Source of the DNA: Polaribacter sp. KT25b
GTDB lineage: Bacteria; Bacteroidota; Bacteroidia; Flavobacteriales; Flavobacteriaceae
Length of the DNA stretch: 64,000 nucleotides
NCBI RefSeq assembly: GCF_900105145.1
Contig: NZ_LT629752.1
Span: forward strand, 2,628,001 to 2,692,000
Reading direction: 5' to 3'
Part shown: one piece after another, positions 1-9,108 of the stretch
Layout of the letters: every line of letters starts with the position of its first letter
Numbering within the stretch: position 1 is the first letter of the stretch
Program-made: the position numbers and the translations under genes
The notes under the pieces: model-generated
What the model was told of the DNA's origin: nothing
Databases searched by the model: none
The model's input: the letters and a program-made list of their open reading frames with translations, nothing else

Positions 1-352
1 TTCTGGCGGATTTTTACATATTTCTGATAATTATGGTTTAGATAAATATATAAGACCTGAACTTAAAAAAATATTTCCAGCATTAGAATTACAAGAAATC
101 CCAAGCAATCATCCTATTTATAATCAGACTTTTAAATTTCCAGAAGGAATACCCAAAATTCACGAACATGATAAAAAACCAGCACAAGGTTTTGGTTTAT
201 TTTATGAAGGTAGATTACTTATTTTTTATGATTATGAAACAGATTTAAGTGATGGTTGGGAAGATGAAATTATTCATAATAACCCTAAAGAAGTGCGAGA
301 AAAAGCCTTAAAAATGGGCTCAAATATTATTGAATATGCTTTTAAAAATTAA
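1..352 (+). CDS. DUF4159 family protein, C-terminal part (5' end outside window)
   Basis: An open frame enters from the left edge and ends at the TAA at 350-352, giving about 116 residues without a start. The visible part (SGGFLHISDNYGLDKYIRPEL, then IPSNHPIYN and GFGLFYEGRLLIFYDYETDL) matches what I know of the DUF4159 domain, found in Bacteroidota beside gliding and transport genes. The function of that family is not established. The charged end shows no membrane segment. The call rests on recognising the conserved core; the N-terminus cannot be judged. An interspersed palindrome follows the stop codon before the next gene. Confidence 0.7.
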   Translation, partial: SGGFLHISDNYGLDKYIRPELKKIFPALELQEIPSNHPIYNQTFKFPEGIPKIHEHDKKPAQGFGLFYEGRLLIFYDYETDLSDGWEDEIIHNNPKEVREKALKMGSNIIEYAFKN

Positions 353-394
353 ATTCTGATGAATTCACGTAATTAAATTAATATCTAAATGTCT

Positions 395-414
395 GGTCGA
401 GCGCAGTCGAGACC
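395..414. repeat. Short interspersed palindromic repeat
   Basis: The sequence GGTCGAGCGCAGTCGAGACC is GC-rich in an otherwise very AT-rich gap. It can pair with itself around GTCGA/TCGAC. Similar GTCGAGxGCAGTCGAG elements are scattered between genes in many flavobacterial genomes. It probably forms an RNA hairpin between the DUF4159 gene and the BASS transporter gene. Confidence 0.55.
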
Positions 415-465
415 TAAATAATTAACCTCTCGTCTGTGCTTGAGATATTTGTAAACTAAAACAAC

Positions 466-1374
466 ATGCAAAACGAAATTGATATAGATTCCATAAAAAT
501 AAATTTTGATAGTAGCGGTTTATGGGTTTTAAATATTGCCATTGCAATTATAATGTTTGGTGTTGCTTTAGGTATTACTATTGATGATTTTAAACGATTA
601 TTAAAAAATCCTAAAATATTAATGGTTGGCGTTTTATCGCAATTTATTCTGTTGCCAGCTTTTACTTTTTTGGCAATTTTAATTATTAAACCTCACCCAA
701 GTTTTGCTTTAGGAATGATGATGATTGCAGCTTGTCCTGGAGGAAATGTGTCTAACTTTTTTAGTAAAATGGCTGGAGGAAATGCAGCACTTTCTGTAAG
801 TCTAACTGCTTTTGCAACGTTAATCTGTATTTTTATGACGCCTTTTAATTTACAGTTTTGGGGAAGTCTTTATGAACCAACAAACGAAATTTTAAAAACA
901 GTTTCTTTAAATCCTTTTGATTTATTTAAACTGGTTTCTTTAATATTAGGAATTCCGTTAATTTTAGGAATGCTCATTAAACATTATCATGCTGAGATGG
1001 CAGATAAAATAGAAAAAGTTTTAAAACCATTATCAATGCTGGTTTTTATCATCTTAATTTTTGTTGCATTTTCACAAAATTTAGATGTTTTTATGAATCA
1101 TATTCACCATGTTTTATTTTTAGTTATTTTTCATAATATTTTTGCATTTATTCTTGGTTATTTCACCGCTAAAAGCTTTGGACTAAATAAACAAGATTGC
1201 AAAACAATTTCTATGGAAACAGGAATACAAAATGGCGGTTTAGGTTTACTTTTAATCTTTGGTTTTTTTGGTGGTTTAGGCGGAATGGCTTTATTAGCTG
1301 CCTTTTGGGGAATTTGGGATGTGTTTTCTGGAATGATTTTGGCAACGTATTGGGGAAGAAAAGCGAAATTATAA
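466..1374 (+). CDS. Bile acid:sodium symporter (BASS) family transporter
   Basis: This 302-residue integral membrane protein has about nine or ten hydrophobic segments and belongs to the BASS family of sodium-coupled organic anion transporters. The family-typical stretch AACPGGNVSNFFSKMAGGN is at about residues 90-108, and the second-half motif METGIQNGGLGL is at about 247-258. These match the sodium-binding crossover regions of the family. The substrate cannot be read from sequence; bacterial members carry bile acids, pantoate or other carboxylates. The stop is followed four bases later by the acyltransferase start, so the two are probably co-transcribed. Confidence 0.85.
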   Translation: MQNEIDIDSIKINFDSSGLWVLNIAIAIIMFGVALGITIDDFKRLLKNPKILMVGVLSQFILLPAFTFLAILIIKPHPSFALGMMMIAACPGGNVSNFFSKMAGGNAALSVSLTAFATLICIFMTPFNLQFWGSLYEPTNEILKTVSLNPFDLFKLVSLILGIPLILGMLIKHYHAEMADKIEKVLKPLSMLVFIILIFVAFSQNLDVFMNHIHHVLFLVIFHNIFAFILGYFTAKSFGLNKQDCKTISMETGIQNGGLGLLLIFGFFGGLGGMALLAAFWGIWDVFSGMILATYWGRKAKL

Positions 1375-1378
1375 AGGT

Positions 1379-2470
1379 ATGTTGCAAAAAATTTGGTATC
1401 ACTTTTTTAGACTTTTAGTAAAAACAGGAGTATTTTTTTACAGCAAAAAAATACGAGTTTCTGGTGCTAAAAATATTCCTAAAAAAGGTGCCGTTTTGTT
1501 TTGTGCAAATCACCCAGATGGTTTACTTGACCCTTTAATGATTACCACAAATTGCCCAAGAGTAAGTCATTATTTAGTAAGAGCTGCTGCTTTTAACAAT
1601 CCTCTTATCAAAAAGTTTTTAGAAAGTTTAAACCTAATGCCAATTTACAGAATTAGAGACGGCATTAGTGAAGTTGGAAAAAATAAAGAAATTTTTGAAA
1701 ACTGTTTTGAGCTTTTTAAAAAAGGCGAAACTTTATTAATTTATCCTGAAGCTAGCCACAATAGAAAACGAACAATTAGACCTTTAAGCAAAGGATTTAC
1801 AAGAATTGTTTTTGGCGCTTTAGATAAATATCCTGATTTAAAAATTACAATTATTCCTGTAGGATTAACGTATCAAAATGCTTCTTTTTATCCTTCGAAA
1901 GTGGCTATAAATTATGGAAAACCAATTGCTGTTGATGAATTCTATACTATAAATGAGCTCAATGTATCTATCAATAGTTTAAAAAATGAAGTTAGTAATC
2001 AGTTAAAAAAACTGAGTGTTCATATTACTGATGATGAAAATTACGATTCAACATTAACTCAACTTAACAATCTAAATGTAGATTTTACGAATGTTGATTT
2101 CGTAAACAAAATGATTGCTAAAAATAGTTTTACTGATAAAAATAAAAGACGAACAAACTTCCTAAAACCGCTATATTACATTATTCTTTTAAACAGTATT
2201 TTTCCTGTCTTGATTTGGAAAAAAATTGTTAAAAAAATTGATGAAGCTGAATTTATAGATACTTTTAGATTTGCTATAAACTTAGTTCTTTTCCCTGTTT
2301 TTTATGGTTTACAAACTTGGATTATTTGGTTGTTTTTCAATTGGAAAATTGCAATTTCTTATTTACTAATTTCTCTTTTATTAATTTTAGTGTATTCTAA
2401 GTTTTCGCCAACAAATACTGAAAATGAGGAGTATTTAACAAAGCTGGCAAAAAGACTTAGCCCAGATTGA
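1379..2470 (+). CDS. 1-acyl-sn-glycerol-3-phosphate acyltransferase-like membrane protein (PlsC family)
   Basis: This 363-residue protein carries the acyltransferase block I motif HPDGLLD (HX4D) near residue 45. A block III-like YPEASHNRKRTIRPL lies near residue 121, and an IIPVGL block follows. Two or three hydrophobic segments near residues 265-340 anchor it to the inner membrane. The family moves an acyl chain from acyl-ACP or acyl-CoA to a lysophospholipid or similar acceptor; the exact acceptor is unknown. The gene follows the BASS transporter by four bases. Its stop codon lies inside the first copy of a long repeat (2465-2516). Confidence 0.82.
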   Translation: MLQKIWYHFFRLLVKTGVFFYSKKIRVSGAKNIPKKGAVLFCANHPDGLLDPLMITTNCPRVSHYLVRAAAFNNPLIKKFLESLNLMPIYRIRDGISEVGKNKEIFENCFELFKKGETLLIYPEASHNRKRTIRPLSKGFTRIVFGALDKYPDLKITIIPVGLTYQNASFYPSKVAINYGKPIAVDEFYTINELNVSINSLKNEVSNQLKKLSVHITDDENYDSTLTQLNNLNVDFTNVDFVNKMIAKNSFTDKNKRRTNFLKPLYYIILLNSIFPVLIWKKIVKKIDEAEFIDTFRFAINLVLFPVFYGLQTWIIWLFFNWKIAISYLLISLLLILVYSKFSPTNTENEEYLTKLAKRLSPD

Positions 2471-2516
2471 AACGGCATCCTTTTTTGAGGTACGAAAAAA
2501 AGATATAGTGGAAAGC
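2465..2516 (+). repeat. Left copy of a 52-bp inverted repeat flanking the GH3 gene
   Basis: This stretch and 5484-5536 are reverse complements with about three mismatches over 52 bases. The copy starts on the last bases of the acyltransferase gene (GATTGA includes its stop) and runs through a conserved centre of GGCATCC, a T run, GAGGTACG and an A run. A small hairpin (AAGCT-GGAAAT-AGCTT) follows at about 2513-2528. The element may serve as a 3' end or terminator, and it may be part of a wider interspersed family. Confidence 0.75.
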
Positions 2517-2528
2517 TGGAAATAGCTT

Positions 2529-5447
2529 CTAATCTAAAATTGCATCTTGAATTGTTTGCTGAATTTTTGTACGAATATTACTTCTTATCAAACCTCTATT
2601 ATTTGCGTGTGGATACACTCTATTTGACAGAAAAACATAGACAATTCCGCTTTTTGGATCTGCCCAAGTATACGTACCAGTAAAACCAGAATGCCCAAAA
2701 CTTTCATCGGAAACACAACCACAAGTTGCTTTTACTTTTGGATCTAATTCTGGTTTATCAAAACCTAAACCTCTACGTACTTTTTCATCAGAATAATAAC
2801 GATGATTAAACTTATCAACCGTTTCTTCTTTTAAATAACGTCTGCCGCCATAAAAGCCTTTTTGTAAATACATTTGCATAATTTTTGCAACATCATTTGC
2901 ATTTGCAAACAAACCTGCATGACCGCCAACTCCACCCATCATTGCAGCTCCCATATCGTGCACATAACCATGTACTAATTGATTTCTGTAATAATCGTCT
3001 ATTTCTGTTGGTATAATTTCTGATTTATTAAATTTTTCAAGAGGTAAATACGTCATTCTATCTGCGCCTAAAGATTTGTAAAACCCTTCATCAACCAATT
3101 TATTTAAAGGTTTATGATACGCAGTTTCTAATGCTTCTTTAAAAATATAATACCCAAGATCGCTATATTTATATCCTTTTTTAGTTCTTTGATCTGCATC
3201 TTTAATATACTTGTAAATACTATCTTTATAAAACTTATTTATAAATAAATGATCTGCAACTTTTACGTCGTAATTTGTAGATTTTACATTTCTATAAAAT
3301 ATTGGTAAATTTTTATGTGTTGAGCTGTCTTGCGTTTCTTTATAAAAAGGAATCCAAGCTTTTAAATTACCATAATGTGAAAGAATTTCCATTACAGAAA
3401 CTGCCGATTTATTAGAGTTTTTAAAACTTGGTAAAATATCTTTTACGCTAGCTGATAGAGGAATTACGTCCTCTTCTTCTGCTTTCATAATTAAAGGTAA
3501 AGAAGCTAAAATTTTGGTTAATGAAGCTAAATCATACACATCAGAATTTTTGACTTTTAATGATTTTTCATCAGTATGATGTCCGTAGCTTTTTTGAAAA
3601 ACTACTTTACCATTTCTGGCTACCAAAACTTGAAATCCTGGCGCCATTTTATCTTTTAAAATAGTATCTGCAAATTTGTCTATCAAAGCTAATTTTTTTG
3701 ATGATAAATTTGCCTCTTCAGGAATCGTATATTCAAACCTTCCCAAACTATACGTTTGTAAACCAGCACCTAATTTAAATTCATCACCAATTGAAACTGG
3801 TAATTTTCCTTTTGCTTCAAATGCTCCAAAAATTAGTTGTGCAGACAATTCTTGTGCTATTTTACTATTCTGATAAGAAACGATTACACTTCTTATATTT
3901 TTAAAAGTTTTAATTTGTAATAAACTATACGGACTTGTAAAAACATCTAAAATAACATTCTTTTCTCTAGCAATTTCTTGTAACCAAACCAACTCTTTTT
4001 GAGTAAACTTATAACTTTTCCAAGGATGTAAATTAGATTTATGAAAACCTACAATTACATGGCTATAAGGTTTTAATTTTAGCATTAAAGCATCTAAGTT
4101 TTTATCAGAAATTTCATCAATTTTTGTGTAATTTTTAAGCATTTCTAAAAAATATTCTCCAGAATCATCTCCTAAATTTACATACGCTATTTTCTTATCT
4201 TCTAAATTTGAAAAAGGAATATTCTGTTTAGAATCTTTTAAAATAGTCAATGAATTTTTTACCAATTTTCTGTGTAACAATTCATCTTCAACTGTATTTA
4301 AATCTTCTTGTAAATTTTCTAAAACTACAGGTTTATACTTATTTAAACCCATCCAATATTTAGCTTTTAAAATTTTACGAACAGAAAAATCTAATCGCTC
4401 TAAACTCAATGTTTTTAATGCAATCGCTTTTTTAATCAAGTCTGTTGTTGCTGGCACATTTTGCGGAATTAACAATAAGTCATTTCCTGCTTGAATTGCT
4501 GCTAAATCTATCTCTGCAGAAGTTGCATAATTGGCAGCACCTTTCATATTTAAGCCATCCGTAATAATTAAACCATTAAAACCTAATTCTTGTTTTAATA
4601 AATTTGTAACCACATTTTTAGATAATGAAGTTGGCAAAGCGGCGTTCGGTTCTAAACTTGGTATACTTAAATGCGCCGTCATTACACTCCCAATTCCTGC
4701 ATCAAAAATCTTTCTATAAGGATATAATTCAATAGAATCTAAACGTGCTTTATCAAAATTTAAAACTGGCAATGTATGATGAGAATCCGTAGCTGTATCG
4801 CCATGACCTGGAAAATGTTTTGCATTTGCCATCACGCCGTATTTTTGCATTCCTTGTGTAAAAGCAATTGCTTTTTGCGTTACATTTTCTTTACTTTCGC
4901 CAAAAGAACGATTACCAATAATAGGATTATCAGGATTTGTATTAATATCTACAACAGGAGCAAAATTAATATGAATTCCCAATCGTTTACAATGTTTTCC
5001 TAAATGTTCTCCAAATTCTTTAATTAAAGAATCGTCTTGAATTGCCCCTAAAGTCATATTCCAAGGAAAACGATATGTATTTTGCAAACGCATATCCAAA
5101 CCCCATTCGCCATCAAAACCAATCATTAAAGGAAGCTTAGAAACTGCTTGATATTTGTTATTTAATGCTGCTTGTTTTTCTGGAGTTCCTTGCATAAAAA
5201 TTAAATTACCAACATGATATTTTGTAATCATTTCAGTAATAAAATCTTCATGTTTTTTATCTAAATTAGAATACGCTTGCACCATAAATAACTGACCAAT
5301 TTTTTCGTCAATCGTCATATTATTTATAATAGAATCTACCCAAATTTCTTGGGCTTCAAAATCTTTGGTTCTTAAAGGATCTACCGTTTGAGCAGATAAA
5401 TTAAACACAAGACTTACTAAAAAGATAAGTATGAACTCTTTTTTCAT
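2529..5447 (-). CDS. Secreted GH3 beta-N-acetylglucosaminidase fused to a class C beta-lactamase-like serine hydrolase
   Basis: This 972-residue protein starts with a Sec signal peptide ending near LSAQT. The N-terminal half is a glycoside hydrolase family 3 domain with the NagZ-type loop KHFPGHGDTATDSHH near residue 209, which carries the catalytic Asp/His dyad of that subfamily, and the nucleophile region ITDGLNMKGA near 295. The C-terminal third is a beta-lactamase/DD-peptidase fold with an SxxK motif (SLTK, about residue 643) and a Tyr motif in YKYSDLGYY. Bacteroidota often carry this fusion. A role in removing GlcNAc or peptide parts during cell-wall recycling is inferred. It stands alone between inverted repeats. 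Confidence 0.88.
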   Translation of the reverse strand: MKKEFILIFLVSLVFNLSAQTVDPLRTKDFEAQEIWVDSIINNMTIDEKIGQLFMVQAYSNLDKKHEDFITEMITKYHVGNLIFMQGTPEKQAALNNKYQAVSKLPLMIGFDGEWGLDMRLQNTYRFPWNMTLGAIQDDSLIKEFGEHLGKHCKRLGIHINFAPVVDINTNPDNPIIGNRSFGESKENVTQKAIAFTQGMQKYGVMANAKHFPGHGDTATDSHHTLPVLNFDKARLDSIELYPYRKIFDAGIGSVMTAHLSIPSLEPNAALPTSLSKNVVTNLLKQELGFNGLIITDGLNMKGAANYATSAEIDLAAIQAGNDLLLIPQNVPATTDLIKKAIALKTLSLERLDFSVRKILKAKYWMGLNKYKPVVLENLQEDLNTVEDELLHRKLVKNSLTILKDSKQNIPFSNLEDKKIAYVNLGDDSGEYFLEMLKNYTKIDEISDKNLDALMLKLKPYSHVIVGFHKSNLHPWKSYKFTQKELVWLQEIAREKNVILDVFTSPYSLLQIKTFKNIRSVIVSYQNSKIAQELSAQLIFGAFEAKGKLPVSIGDEFKLGAGLQTYSLGRFEYTIPEEANLSSKKLALIDKFADTILKDKMAPGFQVLVARNGKVVFQKSYGHHTDEKSLKVKNSDVYDLASLTKILASLPLIMKAEEEDVIPLSASVKDILPSFKNSNKSAVSVMEILSHYGNLKAWIPFYKETQDSSTHKNLPIFYRNVKSTNYDVKVADHLFINKFYKDSIYKYIKDADQRTKKGYKYSDLGYYIFKEALETAYHKPLNKLVDEGFYKSLGADRMTYLPLEKFNKSEIIPTEIDDYYRNQLVHGYVHDMGAAMMGGVGGHAGLFANANDVAKIMQMYLQKGFYGGRRYLKEETVDKFNHRYYSDEKVRRGLGFDKPELDPKVKATCGCVSDESFGHSGFTGTYTWADPKSGIVYVFLSNRVYPHANNRGLIRSNIRTKIQQTIQDAILD

Positions 5448-5483
5448 TTTTTATTATAACTATTTTTTTGGGCGTTTTAACAG

Positions 5484-5536
5484 GCTTTCCATTGTATCTT
5501 TTTTTCGTACCTCAAAAAAGGATGCCATTTCAATCC
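5484..5536 (-). repeat. Right copy of the inverted repeat flanking the GH3 gene
   Basis: This is the reverse-complement partner of 2465-2516, with about 49 of 52 positions matching. It lies in the gap upstream of the GH3 fusion and downstream of the next minus-strand gene. The pair brackets exactly one gene, so inversion or excision of that gene by recombination is conceivable. No transposase or recombinase lies between the copies. Confidence 0.75.
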
Positions 5537-5584
5537 TTAACGCAGCTTATTTGTTAACTTATTTTTGTAATCTAAAAACAATTT

Positions 5585-6070
5585 TTATACCAAAAATCGT
5601 TTGTGCCAACTTTGATTTGCAGGAATTTCCCAATTGTTTTCAAAGTCTTCTTTAGTATTTACCATGTTATTAAAAACAATGGTTTCTGAAGTTATTTTTT
5701 GCTCTTTTGCAAACTTTTGAAAATCGGTTAATTTTAATAAATTTATATTGTCGCCATCTTTATAAGTAACGTTCATTTTATTCATTAAATCTAACTGAAA
5801 TTCGTTTTCTAATTGCTGTACAAAACGCACAGAACTATCAATAGAACAGCCAGAAACATTGTTAAAACTTTCATCAACAGCCAACACTAAAAACTGATTG
5901 TATTTAATAGTAAATGAGCCTTTTAAATCATCTCCATGTCTAGTCCAAGAATTGATAAATTCTTCTGCTTTTGCTGATATAATTTCAATTTCTTTTTGAT
6001 TAAATTCTCTTTCAGATTGGTAAATCCAAACACGAGAATTGTTTGGTAAATTTTTATATTCTGTAAACAT
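5585..6070 (-). CDS. Conserved flavobacterial protein of unknown function
   Basis: This 161-residue soluble protein has no signal peptide or membrane segment. It begins with YKNLPNNSRVWIYQSEREF and contains a central SWTRHGDDLKGSFTIKYNQFLVLAVDE and a cysteine in the SGCSIDSS stretch. I know this protein only as a conserved Bacteroidota family, often mislabelled 'ABC transporter ATPase'; it has no Walker motifs. It lies upstream of the GH3 fusion and downstream of the exonuclease gene on the same strand. Function is unknown. Confidence 0.7.
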   Translation of the reverse strand: MFTEYKNLPNNSRVWIYQSEREFNQKEIEIISAKAEEFINSWTRHGDDLKGSFTIKYNQFLVLAVDESFNNVSGCSIDSSVRFVQQLENEFQLDLMNKMNVTYKDGDNINLLKLTDFQKFAKEQKITSETIVFNNMVNTKEDFENNWEIPANQSWHKRFLV

Positions 6071-6083
6071 TTTTTTACACTTT

Positions 6084-6158
6084 TAGATTGATAGATTGAT
6101 AGATTCTTAGATTTCTTGCCTTGTTAACTTTTGACAATAGACTTTAGACTTTAGACTT
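6084..6158. repeat. Short tandem repeats in the gap
   Basis: The gap between the exonuclease gene and the unknown gene holds two simple repeats: about 2.7 units of TAGATTGA at 6084-6105 and three units of TAGACTT at 6138-6158. Both start with TAGA and may be slippage products. No other signal is evident. Confidence 0.7.
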
Positions 6159-6166
6159 CAAAAAAC

Positions 6167-6994
6167 CTATCGTAAATTAAACTTCTGCTGTAAAGCTTGT
6201 AATTTTTCAGCATCAGACATGGTGTCTTTTGGCGCAGACATTCTTACTTTTATTTCTCTTAATACCTTTTTTGTGTATAACGGAAAATCGGCATTCTGAA
6301 TCCAATTATTATAACCTGGGTTTTCTTTAAACACTTCTTCTACTGTTCTTCCTTTGTATTTTCCGAAAGAAAAAATTTCTTGTTTGTCATCATTCATCAG
6401 AATAAAACCAGCAAAATCTGCTCTTTCCCCGTGAGTTGAATATTCACTTAACGTATCAACAGAATTCCCAATATCTCCATATTTATCAACTTGTGCTAAC
6501 AAAATTTCATAGGTTGCATTCGTGTCTGCTTCTGCTCCATGAGCGCCTTCTAATTCTTTTCCGCAATAAAATTGATATCCTGCACTTAACGTTCTTTGCT
6601 CTTTTTTATGAAAAATAACTTGTACATCAATTGCTTTTCTGTTTTTCATATCAAAGTCAATTCCTGCGCGCATTAATTCTTCTGCCAATAAAGGAATATC
6701 AAAACGATTTGAATTAAAACCTGCTAAATCAGCATCGCCAATCAGTTCATTTACTTTGTTGGCTAACTCTTTAAAAGTAGGTTCTGAAGCTACTTTTTCG
6801 TTTGTAATTCCGTGAATTTCAGATGATTCTTTCGGAATTTCCATTTCTGGATTTACCAACCAAGTTTTACTTTCTTTATTTCCGTTCGGAAACACTTTTA
6901 AAATTGATATTTCTACAATTTTATCAGTTGCAATATTTATACCCGTTGTTTCTAAATCGAAAAATACTATTGGTTTTGTTAAGTTTAAGTTCAT
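6167..6994 (-). CDS. DEDDh 3'-5' exonuclease (DnaQ-like) with C-terminal DUF3820-type domain
   Basis: This 275-residue protein has the exonuclease motif I FFDLETTG near residue 12. Exo II is FNSNRFDIPLL near 93, and an Exo III-type stretch GAHGAEADTNATYEI near 150 carries the general-base His and the last Asp. The C-terminal region (FSFGKYKGRTVEEVFKENPG, then a Trp-Ile stretch) matches the DUF3820 domain often attached to such nucleases. It is expected to degrade DNA or RNA from the 3' end in the cytoplasm. Flavobacteria carry several such proteins beside the polymerase III epsilon subunit, and its precise job is not deducible. Confidence 0.85.
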   Translation of the reverse strand: MNLNLTKPIVFFDLETTGINIATDKIVEISILKVFPNGNKESKTWLVNPEMEIPKESSEIHGITNEKVASEPTFKELANKVNELIGDADLAGFNSNRFDIPLLAEELMRAGIDFDMKNRKAIDVQVIFHKKEQRTLSAGYQFYCGKELEGAHGAEADTNATYEILLAQVDKYGDIGNSVDTLSEYSTHGERADFAGFILMNDDKQEIFSFGKYKGRTVEEVFKENPGYNNWIQNADFPLYTKKVLREIKVRMSAPKDTMSDAEKLQALQQKFNLR

Positions 6995-7095
6995 TATGCT
7001 AGTTCTTAATGTTTTTAAAGTTTTAATATTTTTAAAGTTACAATTCTGTTTCCAAAACTTTATAACTTTTAAACTTTCTACTTTAAAACTATTAT

Positions 7096-7956
7096 TTATT
7101 CTTTATTCAATTGTGCTTTAAAATCGTCTAATTGTGCTACTAATTTATCAGACAAAGTTGGTTCTTTAAAATTATATTTCTCTAATTCTTTTACTAAAAT
7201 TTTAGCTAAAATAATTCTTGCAGAATCTTTATCATCCGCAGGAATTACAAACCAAGGAGCATTTTCTTTGGATGTTCTATTCAATAAATCTTCATAACAA
7301 AATTGATATTTATCCCACAATTTTCGTTCTTTCAAGTCATCCGCAGAAAATTTCCAATTTTTATCAGGAAGTTCTAATCTTCTTAACAATCTATTTTTTT
7401 GCTCTTCTTTTGATAAATTTAAAAAGAATTTTAAAATGATCGTTCCGTTTTTAGCCAAATGATTTTCAAAATCATTAATTCTATCCATTCTATTATGATA
7501 AAATTCATCATTTAAATCGTCTAAACTATTTACAGTTGGTATATTTTCTCCAAAAACATATGCTGGATGCACTCTTGTAACCAACACGTTTTCATAATGT
7601 GTTCTGTTAAAAACGCCCATTTTTCCTTTTGCCGGCAACGCAATATAATGTCTCCACAAAAAATCGTGTTTTAGCTCTAATTCCGTTGGTACTTTAAAAC
7701 TATGAACTACAACTCCACGTGCATTTACATCTTTAAAAACCTCTCTAATTAAGCTATCTTTACCAGAAGTATCCATGCCTTGCAAACAAATTAGCGCACT
7801 ATATTTACCTTCTGCATACATTGCATCTTGTAATTTGCTTAACTTTTTTCTACTTTTTTTAAGGTCTTTTTTTGCGTCTTTCACAACTACTTTTGTAGAA
7901 GAATCTTTAAGTGAAATAGCTTCAATAACTTTATATTTGTCTAAACTCATCATCAA
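7096..7956 (-). CDS. ppk2: Polyphosphate kinase 2 family protein
   Basis: This 286-residue protein has a Walker A-like motif GMDTSGKDS near residue 60, a lid and Asp/Arg region FNRTHYENVLVTRVHP near 117-132, and conserved KFFLNLSKEEQKNRL near 175. It is a typical single-domain PPK2, which moves phosphate between polyphosphate and nucleotides (NDP or NMP) in the cytoplasm. Class I, II or III cannot be settled by eye. ATG at 7956 gives MMMSLDK; the next Met codons are equally plausible starts and change little. It stands alone. Confidence 0.9.
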   Translation of the reverse strand: MMMSLDKYKVIEAISLKDSSTKVVVKDAKKDLKKSRKKLSKLQDAMYAEGKYSALICLQGMDTSGKDSLIREVFKDVNARGVVVHSFKVPTELELKHDFLWRHYIALPAKGKMGVFNRTHYENVLVTRVHPAYVFGENIPTVNSLDDLNDEFYHNRMDRINDFENHLAKNGTIILKFFLNLSKEEQKNRLLRRLELPDKNWKFSADDLKERKLWDKYQFCYEDLLNRTSKENAPWFVIPADDKDSARIILAKILVKELEKYNFKEPTLSDKLVAQLDDFKAQLNKE

Positions 7957-8088
7957 TCTAATTAAAGTTTAAAGGTAAAAAAAATAGTCTGGTTTCTATG
8001 GGTTTTAGCCAAGCATTTATAAGTTAAAGTAATAAATTTATCATAATTTTTAAAATTCTGTAAATCCATTTTTAGCAATAAAATTTCT

Positions 8089-8096
8089 TAATTTTG
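8089..8096 (+). promoter_or_regulatory. Candidate -7 promoter element for the small basic protein and SGNH hydrolase genes
   Basis: TAATTTTG fits the Bacteroidota TAnnTTTG element and lies 18 bases before the ATG at 8115, so the leader would be short. Confidence 0.45.
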
Positions 8097-8114
8097 CTAT
8101 ATAATAATTAAATA

Positions 8115-8288
8115 ATGCCAAAAAAAGGAAAAGCAAAAAACACTTTAAACAAAGCGAAGCACACAAAGTTAATGAATCAAAAAATTAACAAAGTAAAGCT
8201 AGAAAAACAACGAACTAAAGACCGTTTAAAAGCGCTTATAAAAAAAGTAAACGAGCAAAAGAACGAACAAAAAAGTGATGAACTTTAA
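8115..8288 (+). CDS. Small lysine-rich basic protein
   Basis: A 57-residue open frame begins with MPKKGKAKNTLNKAKHTKLM and ends KNEQKSDEL. More than a quarter of its residues are lysine, and it is predicted to be helical, with no signal peptide. Support comes from the upstream TAATTTTG element and from a short overlap (8278-8288) with the SGNH hydrolase gene, which suggests translational coupling. I do not recognise a family; a nucleic-acid- or ribosome-binding role would be a guess from charge alone. Confidence 0.6.
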   Translation: MPKKGKAKNTLNKAKHTKLMNQKINKVKLEKQRTKDRLKALIKKVNEQKNEQKSDEL

Positions 8289-9054
8289 ATATTATTTAGG
8301 TGTAATTATTTCCATTCCGCTTTTACCTTTCATGTATTTTCAAGGTAAAAATATCAGAAAAAAAGTACCAAAACTTCCTGAAGCTAAAGAACCAAAAGGT
8401 TTTGTAAATGGTGGTTTTAATAAAACCATAAATATTCTTTCTATTGGTGAAAGTACTATTGCTGGAGTTGGTATTGATTTTCATAAAACCGGATTTACAG
8501 GAACTTTAGCAAATACACTTTCTACTGAATTAAAAAGCAATATAAATTGGCGCGTTTATGCAAGAAGTGGTTACACAGTAAAACAAGTTTGTGAAAAAAT
8601 TATTCCTAAAATTAAAGAAACTTCTACAGACATTATAGTTGTTGGAATGGGTGGAAATGATGCATTTACATTAAACTCTCCAAAAAAATGGATTTCTGAT
8701 ATCAATAATTTAATTGATTTATTGCAGCATAAATATCCGAATACGCCTATATTTTTCACAAACATGCCACCAATAAAAGAGTTTCCTGCTTTTACAAAAA
8801 CTATAAAATTTGTGATTGGAAATCTCGTAGAAATATTAGGCAAAGAGTTGAAGAATAGCATCCAACATAAAGAAAATGTATTTTATTATGATGAAATTAT
8901 TACCCTAAAAGATTGGAGTAAAAAACATTCTTTATCTAACAGTGATTCTACAATTTATTTTAGTGATGGTGTTCATCCATCAAAATTAACATATCAAATT
9001 TGGGGAAAAGAAATAGGCGAATTTATATTGAAAAAATATCCGAAGTCTTTTTAA
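8278..9054 (+). CDS. SGNH/GDSL-type hydrolase
   Basis: This 258-residue protein begins with one hydrophobic segment, probably a membrane anchor or uncleaved signal (YYLGVIISIPLLPFMYF). Block I is LSIGESTIAG near residue 60 with the catalytic Ser, block III is GMGGNDAF near 125 with the oxyanion Asn, and block V is DGVHPS near 232 with the catalytic Asp and His. The family holds esterases and lipases; the substrate is unknown. I start at the ATG at 8278; a GTG three bases upstream is also in frame. It overlaps the small basic gene by 11 bases. Confidence 0.85.
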   Translation: MNFKYYLGVIISIPLLPFMYFQGKNIRKKVPKLPEAKEPKGFVNGGFNKTINILSIGESTIAGVGIDFHKTGFTGTLANTLSTELKSNINWRVYARSGYTVKQVCEKIIPKIKETSTDIIVVGMGGNDAFTLNSPKKWISDINNLIDLLQHKYPNTPIFFTNMPPIKEFPAFTKTIKFVIGNLVEILGKELKNSIQHKENVFYYDEIITLKDWSKKHSLSNSDSTIYFSDGVHPSKLTYQIWGKEIGEFILKKYPKSF

Positions 9055-9060
9055 AAAACA

Positions 9061-9088
9061 AAAATCCCGAGCATAAACTCAGGATTTT
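9061..9088. terminator. Bidirectional rho-independent terminator
   Basis: An 11-bp stem with one mismatch (AAAATCCCGAG / CTCAGGATTTT) and a 6-base loop, with A and T runs on its sides, sits between the convergent SGNH hydrolase gene and the DUF6952 gene. Confidence 0.75.
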
Positions 9089-9108
9089 TATTTTAATATT
9101 ATAGAAAA

